Both the position numbers and the translations under genes were made by a program. A stretch of DNA of 64,000 nt, from contig NZ_JAFCJS010000004.1 of NCBI RefSeq assembly GCF_018130825.1, forward strand, positions 310,001 through 374,000, read 5' to 3'. Within the stretch, counting starts at the first letter, position 1. Each line of letters starts with the position of its first letter. This stretch comes from Bradyrhizobium liaoningense (GTDB taxonomy: Bacteria > Pseudomonadota > Alphaproteobacteria > Rhizobiales > Xanthobacteraceae). The notes beneath the pieces are model-generated. The model was not told the DNA's origin. It ran no database searches and saw only the letters and a program-made list of their open reading frames with translations. Below are positions 8,134 through 16,393 of this stretch, piece after piece.

Positions 8134-9120
8134 TTGATTATCGCCGAAGACGTTCTCGAATTGCCGGCCAGCTCACGCGTGGCGGTGGCGCCGCGTCTCC
8201 CGCTGCAACCCGGCTCGCCCGGGTCGGTATCCGTCGTCATTCCCGCCAAGAACGTCGCCGCCTATATCGGCGAAACCCTTGCCAGCGCGCTGACGCAGGC
8301 GGAGGTGACCGAGGTGATCGTCGTCGACGACGGCTCGATCGACGAGACCGTCGCGATCGTTCACGCCATCCGTGACCCGCGACTGCACCTGATGAGCAAC
8401 GACTCCGCCGGCGTGTCGGCGGCGCGCAATCTCGGCGCGCGACATGCGAGCGGCGAGTGGCTGCTGTTCCTCGATGCCGACGACCGCCTGCGCCCCGGCG
8501 CGGTGGCGGCGCTGCTCGCAACGGCGCGCGACGCTCCGCGCGCGGTCCTCGTCTATGGCGACTACAACACGATCGACAGCGAGGGACGGCAGATCGGCCG
8601 GCGGGGCCTGCTGAAAGGACGCCGCAAGCCCTCCGGCGACGTGCTGGCACGGCTCGCCAGCGGCAACTTCCTCGTCAATGGCGGCATCGCGCTCGCACGT
8701 GCCGAGGCCTTCCGCGCCACCGGCGGCTTCGACACCTCACTCAGATATTGCGAGGACTGGCATTGCTGGTGCCGCCTCGCCGCGATCGGCGAGTTCGAGT
8801 TCGCGCCGAAGCTGCTGCTTGATTATCGCCTGCACACGGCCAACACCATGAACGCGGCGGTGCGGACGCCGAAGGATTTCTTTCCCGCGATCGCGCGTGT
8901 CTTCGACGACGGCCTGATCCTGGCGAGATTGCCCGAAGGCACGGCCGCCGGGCTGCGCCTCGCCGCGGAGATTCATCTCGTCACCTATTCGGCGATGCAG
9001 GCGGTCCGCTTCGGCAGATATCGCGACGCTCTCGGCTATCTCGCAATGGTTGGCAGGCGCTCGCTCAAGGCGCTGCCGCGCGCCGCGGCCAGGACAGCTC
9101 TCGCCCGCTTCGGCATCTAA
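8134..9120 (+). CDS. GT2-family glycosyltransferase
   Basis: A family 2 GT-A glycosyltransferase of about 328 residues. SVVIPAKNVAAYIGETLASAL opens the nucleotide-binding fold, VIVVDDGSIDET is the donor site, LLFLDADDRLRPGA carries the metal-binding DxD, and YCEDWHCWCRLA holds the catalytic ED. The start is uncertain: an ATG at 8038 in the same frame would add 32 residues of atypical, AT-richer sequence covering the CtrA box, so I prefer the TTG at 8134. It faces the next glycosyltransferase tail to tail with a 15-bp gap. It presumably adds a sugar to the exopolysaccharide repeat unit on the cytoplasmic face. Confidence 0.85.
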   Translation: MIIAEDVLELPASSRVAVAPRLPLQPGSPGSVSVVIPAKNVAAYIGETLASALTQAEVTEVIVVDDGSIDETVAIVHAIRDPRLHLMSNDSAGVSAARNLGARHASGEWLLFLDADDRLRPGAVAALLATARDAPRAVLVYGDYNTIDSEGRQIGRRGLLKGRRKPSGDVLARLASGNFLVNGGIALARAEAFRATGGFDTSLRYCEDWHCWCRLAAIGEFEFAPKLLLDYRLHTANTMNAAVRTPKDFFPAIARVFDDGLILARLPEGTAAGLRLAAEIHLVTYSAMQAVRFGRYRDALGYLAMVGRRSLKALPRAAARTALARFGI

Positions 9121-9135
9121 CTCTGCTCTGCAGCG

Positions 9136-10164
9136 TCAGGATACGATCTTCGAGGCCTCATAGGGCTTCGGCTCGATGCCGAATGCTGCCAGCATGGAAC
9201 CGAACGCAACCAGCGCAGGATGCATGGCGACGACCGCCTTCGACGTCGCCAGCAGACGCGCCGTACGCAGCAACGACAGTGGCAGGCGACCGAGCATCTG
9301 CGCGAACACACGCAGCCGCGCCGCCACGCTCTGCGCAGCCTTGTACTGCACACGATAATTGATCGCACCGATGCGCAAGCCCCGCTTGGCGATCCAACCG
9401 AGGCTGGTGCGGCTCTGCGGTACGGTCTCAGTGATGACCGCTTCCGCCGTCCAGTGAAACAGCATGCCGGCGTCGCGGCACCGTACGAAGAAATCGCAAT
9501 CGCCGCCGCCGAGGAAGTTGAAGCGCAGATCGAACGCAGGCTTGTCGAACCGCTCGAACGCCGCGCGGGTGATCAGGCAATTGCCGCAGCCATAGATCAG
9601 CGGTACGGCGCCGCTGTAATCATAAGCCGGGCAGAAGGCGGGATGACGCGCGAGCCACGGCTTGCTGTCGTCGTCGAAGACCGGCAGCACCGGGCCGCCG
9701 ACCACGTCGGCGCCGGTCGCTTCCGCGGTGCGGACCATCAGCTCGAGCCAGTCGGGCGAGGCGATCTCGTCGTCGTCGATCATCAGGAAGCGGGTCGCGG
9801 CGGGAAACAGCGCCTGCGCCGTCTCGAACGCGGCGTTGATCGCCTGACAGTTGCCCTGCCGCTGCTCGACGAGGCAGATGCCCTGGAGCCTGCCGTCGGC
9901 GAGATATTCCGCGGCGACCGGCGCGCTCTCGCGCTTTGCCGCGTCATTCTCGACCATGACGACGGCAAAGGAACGCGGGGTGCGCTGGTTCACGAGCGAG
10001 TCCAGCGTCAGCCGCAGATGCTGCGGGCGGCGGAAGCAGGGAATGCAGACGACGATGCCGACCGACAGGTCGATGACGCGGGAGCTCGCCGCGATCTCCC
10101 GATTGGGATCGCGCACGGCATCCGAGATCCGGCTGGCGGAAAGGTCTGTCGGGATCAGCGTCAT
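9136..10164 (-). CDS. GT2-family glycosyltransferase
   Basis: A 342-residue GT-A glycosyltransferase. The fold starts IVVCIPCFRRPQHLRLTLDSL, the donor/acceptor region is VEQRQGNCQAINAAFE, and the metal site is RFLMIDDDEIASPDW (DDD). FLGGGDCDFFVRCRDAG corresponds to the catalytic acidic segment. It is not closely similar to the convergent GT2 gene, so the two probably add different sugars. It has its own upstream gap of almost 400 bp. Confidence 0.88.
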   Translation of the reverse strand: MTLIPTDLSASRISDAVRDPNREIAASSRVIDLSVGIVVCIPCFRRPQHLRLTLDSLVNQRTPRSFAVVMVENDAAKRESAPVAAEYLADGRLQGICLVEQRQGNCQAINAAFETAQALFPAATRFLMIDDDEIASPDWLELMVRTAEATGADVVGGPVLPVFDDDSKPWLARHPAFCPAYDYSGAVPLIYGCGNCLITRAAFERFDKPAFDLRFNFLGGGDCDFFVRCRDAGMLFHWTAEAVITETVPQSRTSLGWIAKRGLRIGAINYRVQYKAAQSVAARLRVFAQMLGRLPLSLLRTARLLATSKAVVAMHPALVAFGSMLAAFGIEPKPYEASKIVS

Positions 10165-10559
10165 GACGTTCTAGATGTCCGAGATTTATTGAAAAAGCCC
10201 TGCATCAACCGCGTGGATCAGCGTTGTTCTGTGACGGCACATCACCGCGGGACAGATGCGTCCCAAAATGAACGACCGGCCTGGAAGCGCAGGACGGCAA
10301 CAAGTCGCCGATCGGCTCGCATACATGCACTTAACCGCTTTCGCGCGTTTCTGCTGTAAATCCTCGCGAACATGATAGTGCAATTCGCAGTCCACTACGC
10401 TGCGAACGGGCCAACATGGACAATGCCGTAGTTAACGCCCATCCGCATTAACCCGACCGTAAGCACCGCGACCGGTGAAACGGCGCGGCATCGGATTTGC
10501 TCTTCGGGCATGCGGGTTTTTTCCTGTAAATTTGAATAGAACAAGCGCGGTCAGAAAAT
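10165..10559. other. Gene-free stretch between divergent polysaccharide genes
   Basis: This 395-bp gap separates the divergent starts of a GT2 and a methyltransferase gene. It is less GC-rich than the flanking coding sequence and carries several TTAAC words and one CtrA-like box (10448-10462). The short frames through it have no family features or ribosome sites. I see nothing else recognisable. Confidence 0.6.
10448..10462. promoter_or_regulatory. CtrA-like box (TTAA-N7-GTAA)
   Basis: TTAACCCGACCGTAA is one base from the CtrA full-site consensus and lies 97 bp upstream of the methyltransferase start. Binding is inferred. Confidence 0.4.
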
Positions 10560-11357
10560 ATGAACAAGCCAGCCACGATCGATTTCGCGACAGCCACGGC
10601 GATCGACGCCCCCGCGACCACACTCGTCCAGGCGCTGCATGATCTGGTCCCCGGCGAAGCCCGCGACAGCCTGCTCGCCGTTCACAACCTGCTGCGCCGC
10701 GAGCTGCCACGGGGCCGGCTCGCCATCTATGAAGCGGGCGGCGGCTCGTGCAGCGTTCTGCCGCCGGAATTGCTGAGCCGCAGCAAGGTCAGCGTCGTCG
10801 ACATCGACGAGGACCAGGTCCGCAACAACACCTACGCAGACGAGGCGATCCTCGGCGATGTGCAGACCTACAGCTTCGGGAGCGAAACCTTCGATCTCGT
10901 GATCTGCTACAACGTGATCGAGCATCTGCCCCATGTCGATGCGGCACTCCTGAACTTCCGCGATGCGCTCAAGCGCGGCGGGATGATCCTGATCGGCGCG
11001 CCCAATCCGCGCTCGCTGTCCGGCGTCGTCACCAAATATTCGCCGCACTGGTTCCACGTCTGGTTCTACCGGCACATCCGCGGCATCAAGGACGCCGGCC
11101 TGCCTGGCGAGCCGCCGTTCCCCACCTTCTTTCATCCGCTGGTGACGCTGCCGCGGCTCGAAGCATTCGCAGCTGCCAACGGCCTCGAGATGATCTATCG
11201 CCGTGAGGTCGAGAGTCCGCGCTATCCCGAGATGCGCCGGCGCAAGCCGCTGTTCGCCGCGCTCGTCGATGCCGGCGCCGCCGTGCTGAACGCCATGCTC
11301 CCGCGCGGCACCGACGTCCGCCGTGGCGATTATCACGTCATCCTGCGGAAAAGCTGA
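10560..11357 (+). CDS. Class I SAM-dependent methyltransferase of the polysaccharide cluster
   Basis: A 265-residue Methyltransf_11/23-type enzyme. Motif I is the degenerate LAIYEAGGGSCSVLPPELL near residue 60, with the acidic ribose-binding end VSVVDIDEDQ. Motif post-I/II is FDLVICYNVIEHLPHVDAAL, followed by RGGMILIGAPNP. In this setting it may methylate a sugar or the chain end of the polysaccharide; chain-terminating methyltransferases are known for other O-antigens. It is monocistronic, with 279 bp before the chain-length gene. Confidence 0.85.
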   Translation: MNKPATIDFATATAIDAPATTLVQALHDLVPGEARDSLLAVHNLLRRELPRGRLAIYEAGGGSCSVLPPELLSRSKVSVVDIDEDQVRNNTYADEAILGDVQTYSFGSETFDLVICYNVIEHLPHVDAALLNFRDALKRGGMILIGAPNPRSLSGVVTKYSPHWFHVWFYRHIRGIKDAGLPGEPPFPTFFHPLVTLPRLEAFAAANGLEMIYRREVESPRYPEMRRRKPLFAALVDAGAAVLNAMLPRGTDVRRGDYHVILRKS

Positions 11358-11417
11358 CGACCATGCGCGCGCAATGCACCGCGGGCAACGCGCAGTCTCG
11401 CGGCCTCGTTGCGCGCG

Positions 11418-11432
11418 GTAACGAACCGTTAA
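11418..11432. promoter_or_regulatory. CtrA-like box (GTAA-N7-TTAA)
   Basis: GTAACGAACCGTTAA is one base from the CtrA consensus and lies about 205 bp upstream of the chain-length/kinase-like operon. Binding is inferred. Confidence 0.4.
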
Positions 11433-11636
11433 TCTCTGAGGGACCTCGGCGTCACTGCGACGCGCCGAACGGCGGCCTGCGCTTAAACGCTTTGTTTGCC
11501 ATTTCGGTGAATAGTCCCTCAATGAGTATGGTTAATTTTCCCTGTTGCGTTGATTGGGCACCTATATCCCGGGTGCGTGGCGTAAAGCGAAGAGTAACTC
11601 CTCAGCCCGCGGCCGTTGGAATGAAAGCTGGGGACT

Positions 11637-14009
11637 ATGCTGGACTATAACCAGCCGATCAATCGGGCGAGACCAGAGGCCCCGCAACAGACACCCCAGA
11701 CCGGCTTCAACGTGCTGGAACTGGTCAACCTGCTTTGGCGGCGCAAGGTCGCGATTGCGGCCGCCGCCCTGCTCGGCGCGACGCTCGCGGTCACGGTCGG
11801 CAAGAGCCTGACACCCCGCTACACCGCCACTGCCCAGCTCTATGTCGACCCGCGCGAGCTCCAGCTCGTCGATCGCGAGCTCACGCCCCGCGCGCAGGAT
11901 GTCTCCGGCATGTCCATGGTGGTGGAGAGCCAGGCGCGCCTGATCACTTCCAACAGCGTGCTGCTCCATGTGATCCAGCAGGCGGGTCTCGACAAGGATC
12001 CCGAATTCGGCGGCGGCGACGCCAAGAGCCTGATGTCGTCGCTGCTCGGCCTGATCGGCCTCCAGCCCCGCGCGCCCTCCGCCGCCGAGACGAAGGAAGT
12101 GCAGCTCGCGGCGCTCGACGCGCTGAACCGACACATCACGATCCGCAAGACCGAGAAGAGCTTCATCGTCGACATCGAAGTGTGGTCGACCGATCCGGCG
12201 AAGGCGGCGATGCTCGCCAACACGCTGACGAACGCGTACCTCACGGAGTCCCGCAACTCGCAGGCTTCGGCCGCGCGGCGCGCTACCAACGATCTCTCCG
12301 GCCGGCTGAAGGAGCTGCGCGAGCGGCTGCGCAATGCCGAGACCGCGCTTGCCACCTACAAGGCCCAGAACAATTTCGTCGGTACCCAGGACTCGCTGAT
12401 CAGCGACCAGCAGCTCTCCGCCAGCAACCAGCGGCTTTCCGCAGCCCGCGCGGCGACCATGGATTCGCAGGCCCGGCTCGACCAGATCGAGGCAAGCCGC
12501 CGCACGGCGGCCGATGCCGGCGCAATTCCCGAAGCGCTGCAATCGCCGACCATCGCCAATCTGCGCGCGCAATATGCCGATGCCCGCAAGAAATATGCGG
12601 AGCAGGCCGGCGAGCTCGGCCCGCGCCATCCGGCGCTGCGCCAGACCGAGAAGCAGGTCGAGGATCTCAAGCGCACCATCAGCGAGGAGATCGATCGCTT
12701 CGCCCAGTCGGCCAAGAACGATCTGACGCGGGCCCGGGATTACGAGGCGTCGCTGAACCGGGCGCTGGAAGCGCAGAAGCGGCAGAGCGTCCAGCTCAGC
12801 CAGGCGGCTGTCCGCCTGCGCGAGCTCGAGCGCGAGGCCGATGCCAGCCGCGACGTCTATCAATCCTTCCTCAAGCGCTCGCGCGAGACCGAGGAGCAGG
12901 AGACGCTGAACACCTCGGCCGCCCGCGTCATCGGCGAGGCAACCGTGCCGCAGCGGCGTTCGTTCCCGCCGGCCATGAGCCTGTTCGCCATGATCGGCTT
13001 CATCTTCGGCGCCATCGCTGCGTCGGGCTGGTTCGTCGCGGCCGAGCTGTTGTTCGCCGGCGCGACCGCACCGGCGCCGGCTCCGGCCCGCCCCCAGCGC
13101 ACGCCGGCCCCGGATCCTGCGCGAGCGCCGCAGGTGGCACGAACTCCAGAGACCGAGCAGCCGCAGCAGGTCTCGCGAGCTCCGGAGGTTGCGCAAGCTC
13201 CGCCGGAAGTCGCTGCGCCACCGCTGCAACCTTCAATGGTCGAAAGACCCCTGATCGAAAAGCCGCTGATCGCGCGCCTCCAGGAGGCCGACGTCATCCA
13301 CACGCTCGGTGCCATTCTCGCCACCGGCGGCGGCGTCGACCTGACACGGCTGGGCTGGCCGACGCTGCGCCCCGGCTTCCCCCTGACGAGCCTGCTCAAC
13401 GCCTGGCGCGACATGCGCGCGGCGGTGGCCCGGCGCGCCGGCGGCAAGGCGCTGCCGGTGGTCGCGTTGCTCGGTCCCGGCGAGACCACCGGACGCAGCG
13501 TGACCGCGCTGAATTTCGCGCTCGCAGCCGCGCGCGACGGCGCCCGCGTGCTGATGATCGACGCCGACCATCTGGCGCATTCGCTCTCGAACAAGGTCAA
13601 CCGCAACGGCAAGAGCGAACCGAGCAAGCTCGGCTGGCTCTCGAACGGCAGCAAGGCCGCACGCGAGATCAAGACGGTCAACGGCATCTCGGTGCTGCCC
13701 GCCGCTGAGGGCGATTCCGGCAAGGCGACCGAGGCCATCCGCAAGGCGATCGCGCAGGCGCGCTCCGCCGGCGGCTACGACCTCGTGATCCTCGACGGGC
13801 CGGTGACGCCGCTCGCGAGCGCGGGCCGCAAGCTGCTCGATGACGTCGATGCGCTGGTGGCGGTGCTGCCGACCAGCATGGACATCAACGACGGCCTCGA
13901 AGAGATCCTGAGCACGCTCGGCCGCGCCGAGCGCAAGCTCGTCGGCGTCGTGCTCGACGAGCTCACCCCCGCAACCCAAGCGCGCCAGCGAGGCAGACAA
14001 TATGCTTGA
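11637..14009 (+). CDS. Wzz/GumC-type polysaccharide co-polymerase with C-terminal BY-kinase-like domain (degenerate P-loop)
   Basis: A 790-residue inner-membrane protein. Its layout is a Wzz domain with a first membrane segment (about residues 35-55), a long periplasmic coiled-coil (about 200-420), a second membrane segment (about 446-470, FAMIGFIFGAIAASGW), a Pro/Ala-rich linker (about 480-545) and a cytoplasmic P-loop ATPase domain (about 600-785). The domain keeps Walker A' (VLMIDAD, about 638) and Walker B-like DLVILDGP (about 715). Walker A reads LGPGETTGRS instead of a GxxGxGKS/T-type loop, so the canonical lysine is absent. The C-terminus has one tyrosine and no Tyr-rich tail. It probably controls chain length; kinase activity is doubtful. 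It heads the operon with the WecB-like gene and galE. Confidence 0.9.
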   Translation: MLDYNQPINRARPEAPQQTPQTGFNVLELVNLLWRRKVAIAAAALLGATLAVTVGKSLTPRYTATAQLYVDPRELQLVDRELTPRAQDVSGMSMVVESQARLITSNSVLLHVIQQAGLDKDPEFGGGDAKSLMSSLLGLIGLQPRAPSAAETKEVQLAALDALNRHITIRKTEKSFIVDIEVWSTDPAKAAMLANTLTNAYLTESRNSQASAARRATNDLSGRLKELRERLRNAETALATYKAQNNFVGTQDSLISDQQLSASNQRLSAARAATMDSQARLDQIEASRRTAADAGAIPEALQSPTIANLRAQYADARKKYAEQAGELGPRHPALRQTEKQVEDLKRTISEEIDRFAQSAKNDLTRARDYEASLNRALEAQKRQSVQLSQAAVRLRELEREADASRDVYQSFLKRSRETEEQETLNTSAARVIGEATVPQRRSFPPAMSLFAMIGFIFGAIAASGWFVAAELLFAGATAPAPAPARPQRTPAPDPARAPQVARTPETEQPQQVSRAPEVAQAPPEVAAPPLQPSMVERPLIEKPLIARLQEADVIHTLGAILATGGGVDLTRLGWPTLRPGFPLTSLLNAWRDMRAAVARRAGGKALPVVALLGPGETTGRSVTALNFALAAARDGARVLMIDADHLAHSLSNKVNRNGKSEPSKLGWLSNGSKAAREIKTVNGISVLPAAEGDSGKATEAIRKAIAQARSAGGYDLVILDGPVTPLASAGRKLLDDVDALVAVLPTSMDINDGLEEILSTLGRAERKLVGVVLDELTPATQARQRGRQYA

Positions 14010-14808
14010 GCGCCGCGTCAACCTGGACGGACGGGCCGCAACCGCCGAGGTGCCGCGGATCACCGTCGGCGGCCTTCGCATGGCCGCGCTCGACCTGGAA
14101 GCGACCGCCGATTTCATGATCGAGGCCACCGATCCGCAACATCGCATCGGCCGTCCGCTGTACCTGACCTCGGCCAATGGCGAGGTGCTGGCGCGCTGCT
14201 CGACCGAGCCGCAGACCGAGCGCCTGTTCCGCGCGGCCGATATGATCAATGCCGACGGCCAGCCGCTGGTGGCGGCTTCAAGACTGCAATCCTGGTTCCC
14301 GCTGCCCGAACGCGTCGCGACCACAGACCTGTTCCACGTCGTCGCGCGCAAGGCCGAAGCTATCGGCCGCACCTTCTACATGTTCGGCGCCAGCGAGGCC
14401 GAGAACGCCACGGCGGTCGCGAACGTCCGCAGCCTGTATCCGAACCTGAAGATCGTCGGACACAGCCACGGCTATCTGCGCGGCGAAGCCCTGCGCGCGA
14501 AAGTCGAGGAGATCAACGCGCTCGCCCCCGATTATCTCTGGGTCGCGCTCGGCGTGCCCAACGAGCAGGCATTCGTCGAGGAATACACGCCGCTGCTCAC
14601 CAATGTTGGCGTTATCAAGACATCCGGTGGCTTATTCAACTTTTTGTCGGGCAGCCGGTCCCGCGCGCCGCAATGGATGCAGAAATTCGGACTCGAATGG
14701 GCCTGGCGCACATGGCTCGAGCCACGCCGCCTGTTCTGGCGCTATTTGACCACCAACCCCCGCGCGCTCTATCTTCTCTTCAGCCGCAAACGGCCCTTCA
14801 ATCGCTGA
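14002..14808 (+). CDS. WecB/TagA/CpsF-family glycosyltransferase
   Basis: A 268-residue GT26 family member. Its signatures are LYLTSANGEVLARCS, MINADGQPLVAASR, FYMFGASEAENATA, ALGVPNEQAFVEEY, and the C-terminal GGLFNFLSGSRSRAPQWM followed by GLEWAWRTWLEPRRLFWRY. It overlaps the preceding gene by 8 bp, indicating translational coupling. The family transfers N-acetylmannosamine-type or related sugars to lipid-linked acceptors; Caulobacter HfsJ, the regulated holdfast glycosyltransferase, belongs to it. The sugar is unknown here. Confidence 0.92.
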   Translation: MLERRVNLDGRAATAEVPRITVGGLRMAALDLEATADFMIEATDPQHRIGRPLYLTSANGEVLARCSTEPQTERLFRAADMINADGQPLVAASRLQSWFPLPERVATTDLFHVVARKAEAIGRTFYMFGASEAENATAVANVRSLYPNLKIVGHSHGYLRGEALRAKVEEINALAPDYLWVALGVPNEQAFVEEYTPLLTNVGVIKTSGGLFNFLSGSRSRAPQWMQKFGLEWAWRTWLEPRRLFWRYLTTNPRALYLLFSRKRPFNR

Positions 14809-14827
14809 GAGAAGAGTAGCATACGAC

Positions 14828-15820
14828 ATGACCGATCGACCGACTGTCCTCGTCACAGGAGGCGCAGGCTATATTGGCTCGCATGCCTGCCGCGCACTGA
14901 CCGCCGCCGGCTATCAGCCCGTCGTTTATGACAATCTCTCGACAGGTCACCGCAGCTTCGTCACCGGGCCGCTCGTGACGGGCGATCTGCTCGACGGCGC
15001 GGCGCTGGCGCGCGCCTTCGCCGAGCACAAGGTCGGCGCGGTGATGCATTTCGCGGCCGCCAGCCTCGTCGGCGAATCCATGACCGACCCGCAGAAATAT
15101 TACATCAACAACGTACAGGGCACGTTGTCGCTGCTGCAGGCGATGCGCAACGCCGGCTGCCATCGCATCGTGTTCTCCTCGACCGGCGCCGTCTACGGCA
15201 ATGCCGATTCCAAGGAGCTCCCGGAAGATTTCCCCTGCGCGCCGATCAACCCCTACGGCGCATCGAAATGGATGATCGAGCGCATGCTCGCCGATTATCG
15301 TGCGGCCTATGGCTTCGGTGCATTCTGCCTGCGCTATTTCAACGCCAGCGGTGCCGATCCCGCCGGCGGCATCGGCGAATTGCGCGACAACGAGACCCAT
15401 CTCATTCCCCGCGCGATGATGGCGCTGCAGGGCCATGTCGACTTCGCCGTGTTCGGCGACGATTACGACACGCCCGACGGCACCGCGATCCGCGACTACA
15501 TCCATGTCACGGACCTTGCCGCCGCGCATGTCGCGGCGCTGAAGCTTCTGGAAACCGGACATGCCGGCGGCAGCTTCAACCTCGGCACCGGCGCGGGCTT
15601 CTCGGTGCGCCAGATCCTCGACGCGATCAGGCAGGAGACCGGGCGCGAGGTGCCGCACACCGTCAAGCCGCGCCGCGCCGGCGATCCCACCTACCTGGTC
15701 GCCGATCCCTCCGCCGCGCGAAAAGTTCTTAACTTCGTGCCGCGGCACTCCGACCTGCCGACGGTGATCCGCACCGCCTGGGCCTGGCACCAGAAGGCCC
15801 ATCCGCTTAAGGCGCGTTAA
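14828..15820 (+). CDS. galE: UDP-glucose 4-epimerase
   Basis: A 330-residue extended SDR. The NAD-binding GGAGYIGSHACRAL is at about residues 10-23, YDNLSTGHRSFV follows, and the active site is FSSTGAVYG with Y143-GAS-K147. FNASGADPAGGIGE and RDYIHVTDLA are GalE hallmarks. It interconverts UDP-glucose and UDP-galactose, supplying UDP-galactose for the polysaccharide. It lies 19 bp after the WecB-like gene and ends the operon. Confidence 0.95.
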   Translation: MTDRPTVLVTGGAGYIGSHACRALTAAGYQPVVYDNLSTGHRSFVTGPLVTGDLLDGAALARAFAEHKVGAVMHFAAASLVGESMTDPQKYYINNVQGTLSLLQAMRNAGCHRIVFSSTGAVYGNADSKELPEDFPCAPINPYGASKWMIERMLADYRAAYGFGAFCLRYFNASGADPAGGIGELRDNETHLIPRAMMALQGHVDFAVFGDDYDTPDGTAIRDYIHVTDLAAAHVAALKLLETGHAGGSFNLGTGAGFSVRQILDAIRQETGREVPHTVKPRRAGDPTYLVADPSAARKVLNFVPRHSDLPTVIRTAWAWHQKAHPLKAR

Positions 15821-15848
15821 GCAACCGTAACATCCGTACCTTGCCTGC

Positions 15849-15879
15849 CGTGCCTCCAAACGGCTAGAATGGAGGCACG
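15849..15879 (+). terminator. Hairpin after galE
   Basis: A 10-bp perfect stem (CGTGCCTCCA / TGGAGGCACG) with an 11-nt loop lies 28 bp after galE. No T-run follows, so it may be a stabilising hairpin or a weak terminator. Confidence 0.45.
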
Positions 15880-16051
15880 CTGCCGCCGTTGGCGTATCGC
15901 CGACGGCCGCATTTTTGGGCATCACCGACGATGAGGTCGGGATGCATGGCTCCCGCCTGTTGCGCGAGCCGATTTTTCCTGATGTCAGGACCACAATCGA
16001 ATCTGCGTGACGGCCTGTCATCAGGCGCGGATTCAAAGGAGTATCGATCCA

Positions 16052-16393
16052 ATGCATCAGGCTGCACGCCTGGAGTTCGAGCGCGTGATGGATGAGTTCG
16101 TCCGCTGGCATGTCGTGCCCGCGGACGAGCGCTCGCCTGCGCCGGCCTGGTGGTGGGGGCCTGCGATGGCGGTGGTCGACGATCAGGAGCCGATGAGCCG
16201 CGCATGGTGCGCCGAGTTCGGCCTGAACGAGGGCGCGGGCTTCGCCGACGGCGCGCGCACGATCCTGGCGCTGTTCGTCGAGCAGACCTCGCTGACGGGA
16301 CCGCAGGACTTTCCGAGCATTGCCGAGGGCGCCGATCACGAGGTCCGCGAGCTGCACCCGCAGCCGTCAGACGACAGCGCGTTTCAGCCGTAG
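16052..16393 (+). CDS. Hypothetical protein, 113 residues
   Basis: I recognise no family. The frame starts at an ATG preceded by AAAGGAG, a good ribosome site 10 nt upstream, and encodes an acidic, tryptophan-containing soluble protein (FVRWHVVPADERSPAPAWWWG at the N-terminal side). There is no signal peptide or membrane segment. Its last 27 bp overlap the 3' end of the convergent c-di-GMP protein gene. GC-rich third positions and a plausible ribosome site favour a real gene; shadow coding cannot be fully excluded. Confidence 0.6.
   Translation: MHQAARLEFERVMDEFVRWHVVPADERSPAPAWWWGPAMAVVDDQEPMSRAWCAEFGLNEGAGFADGARTILALFVEQTSLTGPQDFPSIAEGADHEVRELHPQPSDDSAFQP

Noticed and set aside
10186..10395. 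Minus-strand frame of 69 codons in the 10.2-kb gap
   Set aside because: It is Cys/Arg-rich, with no ribosome site or family features, and lies in a regulatory-looking gap.
11562..13229. Minus-strand frame of 555 codons across the chain-length gene
   Set aside because: It is antisense to a clear Wzz/Wzc-type gene and has a repetitive Arg/Leu/Gly composition without a family.
15807..15820. TTAA-N6-TTAA at the galE stop
   Set aside because: The spacing is 6 rather than 7 and it overlaps coding sequence, so it does not match the CtrA consensus.
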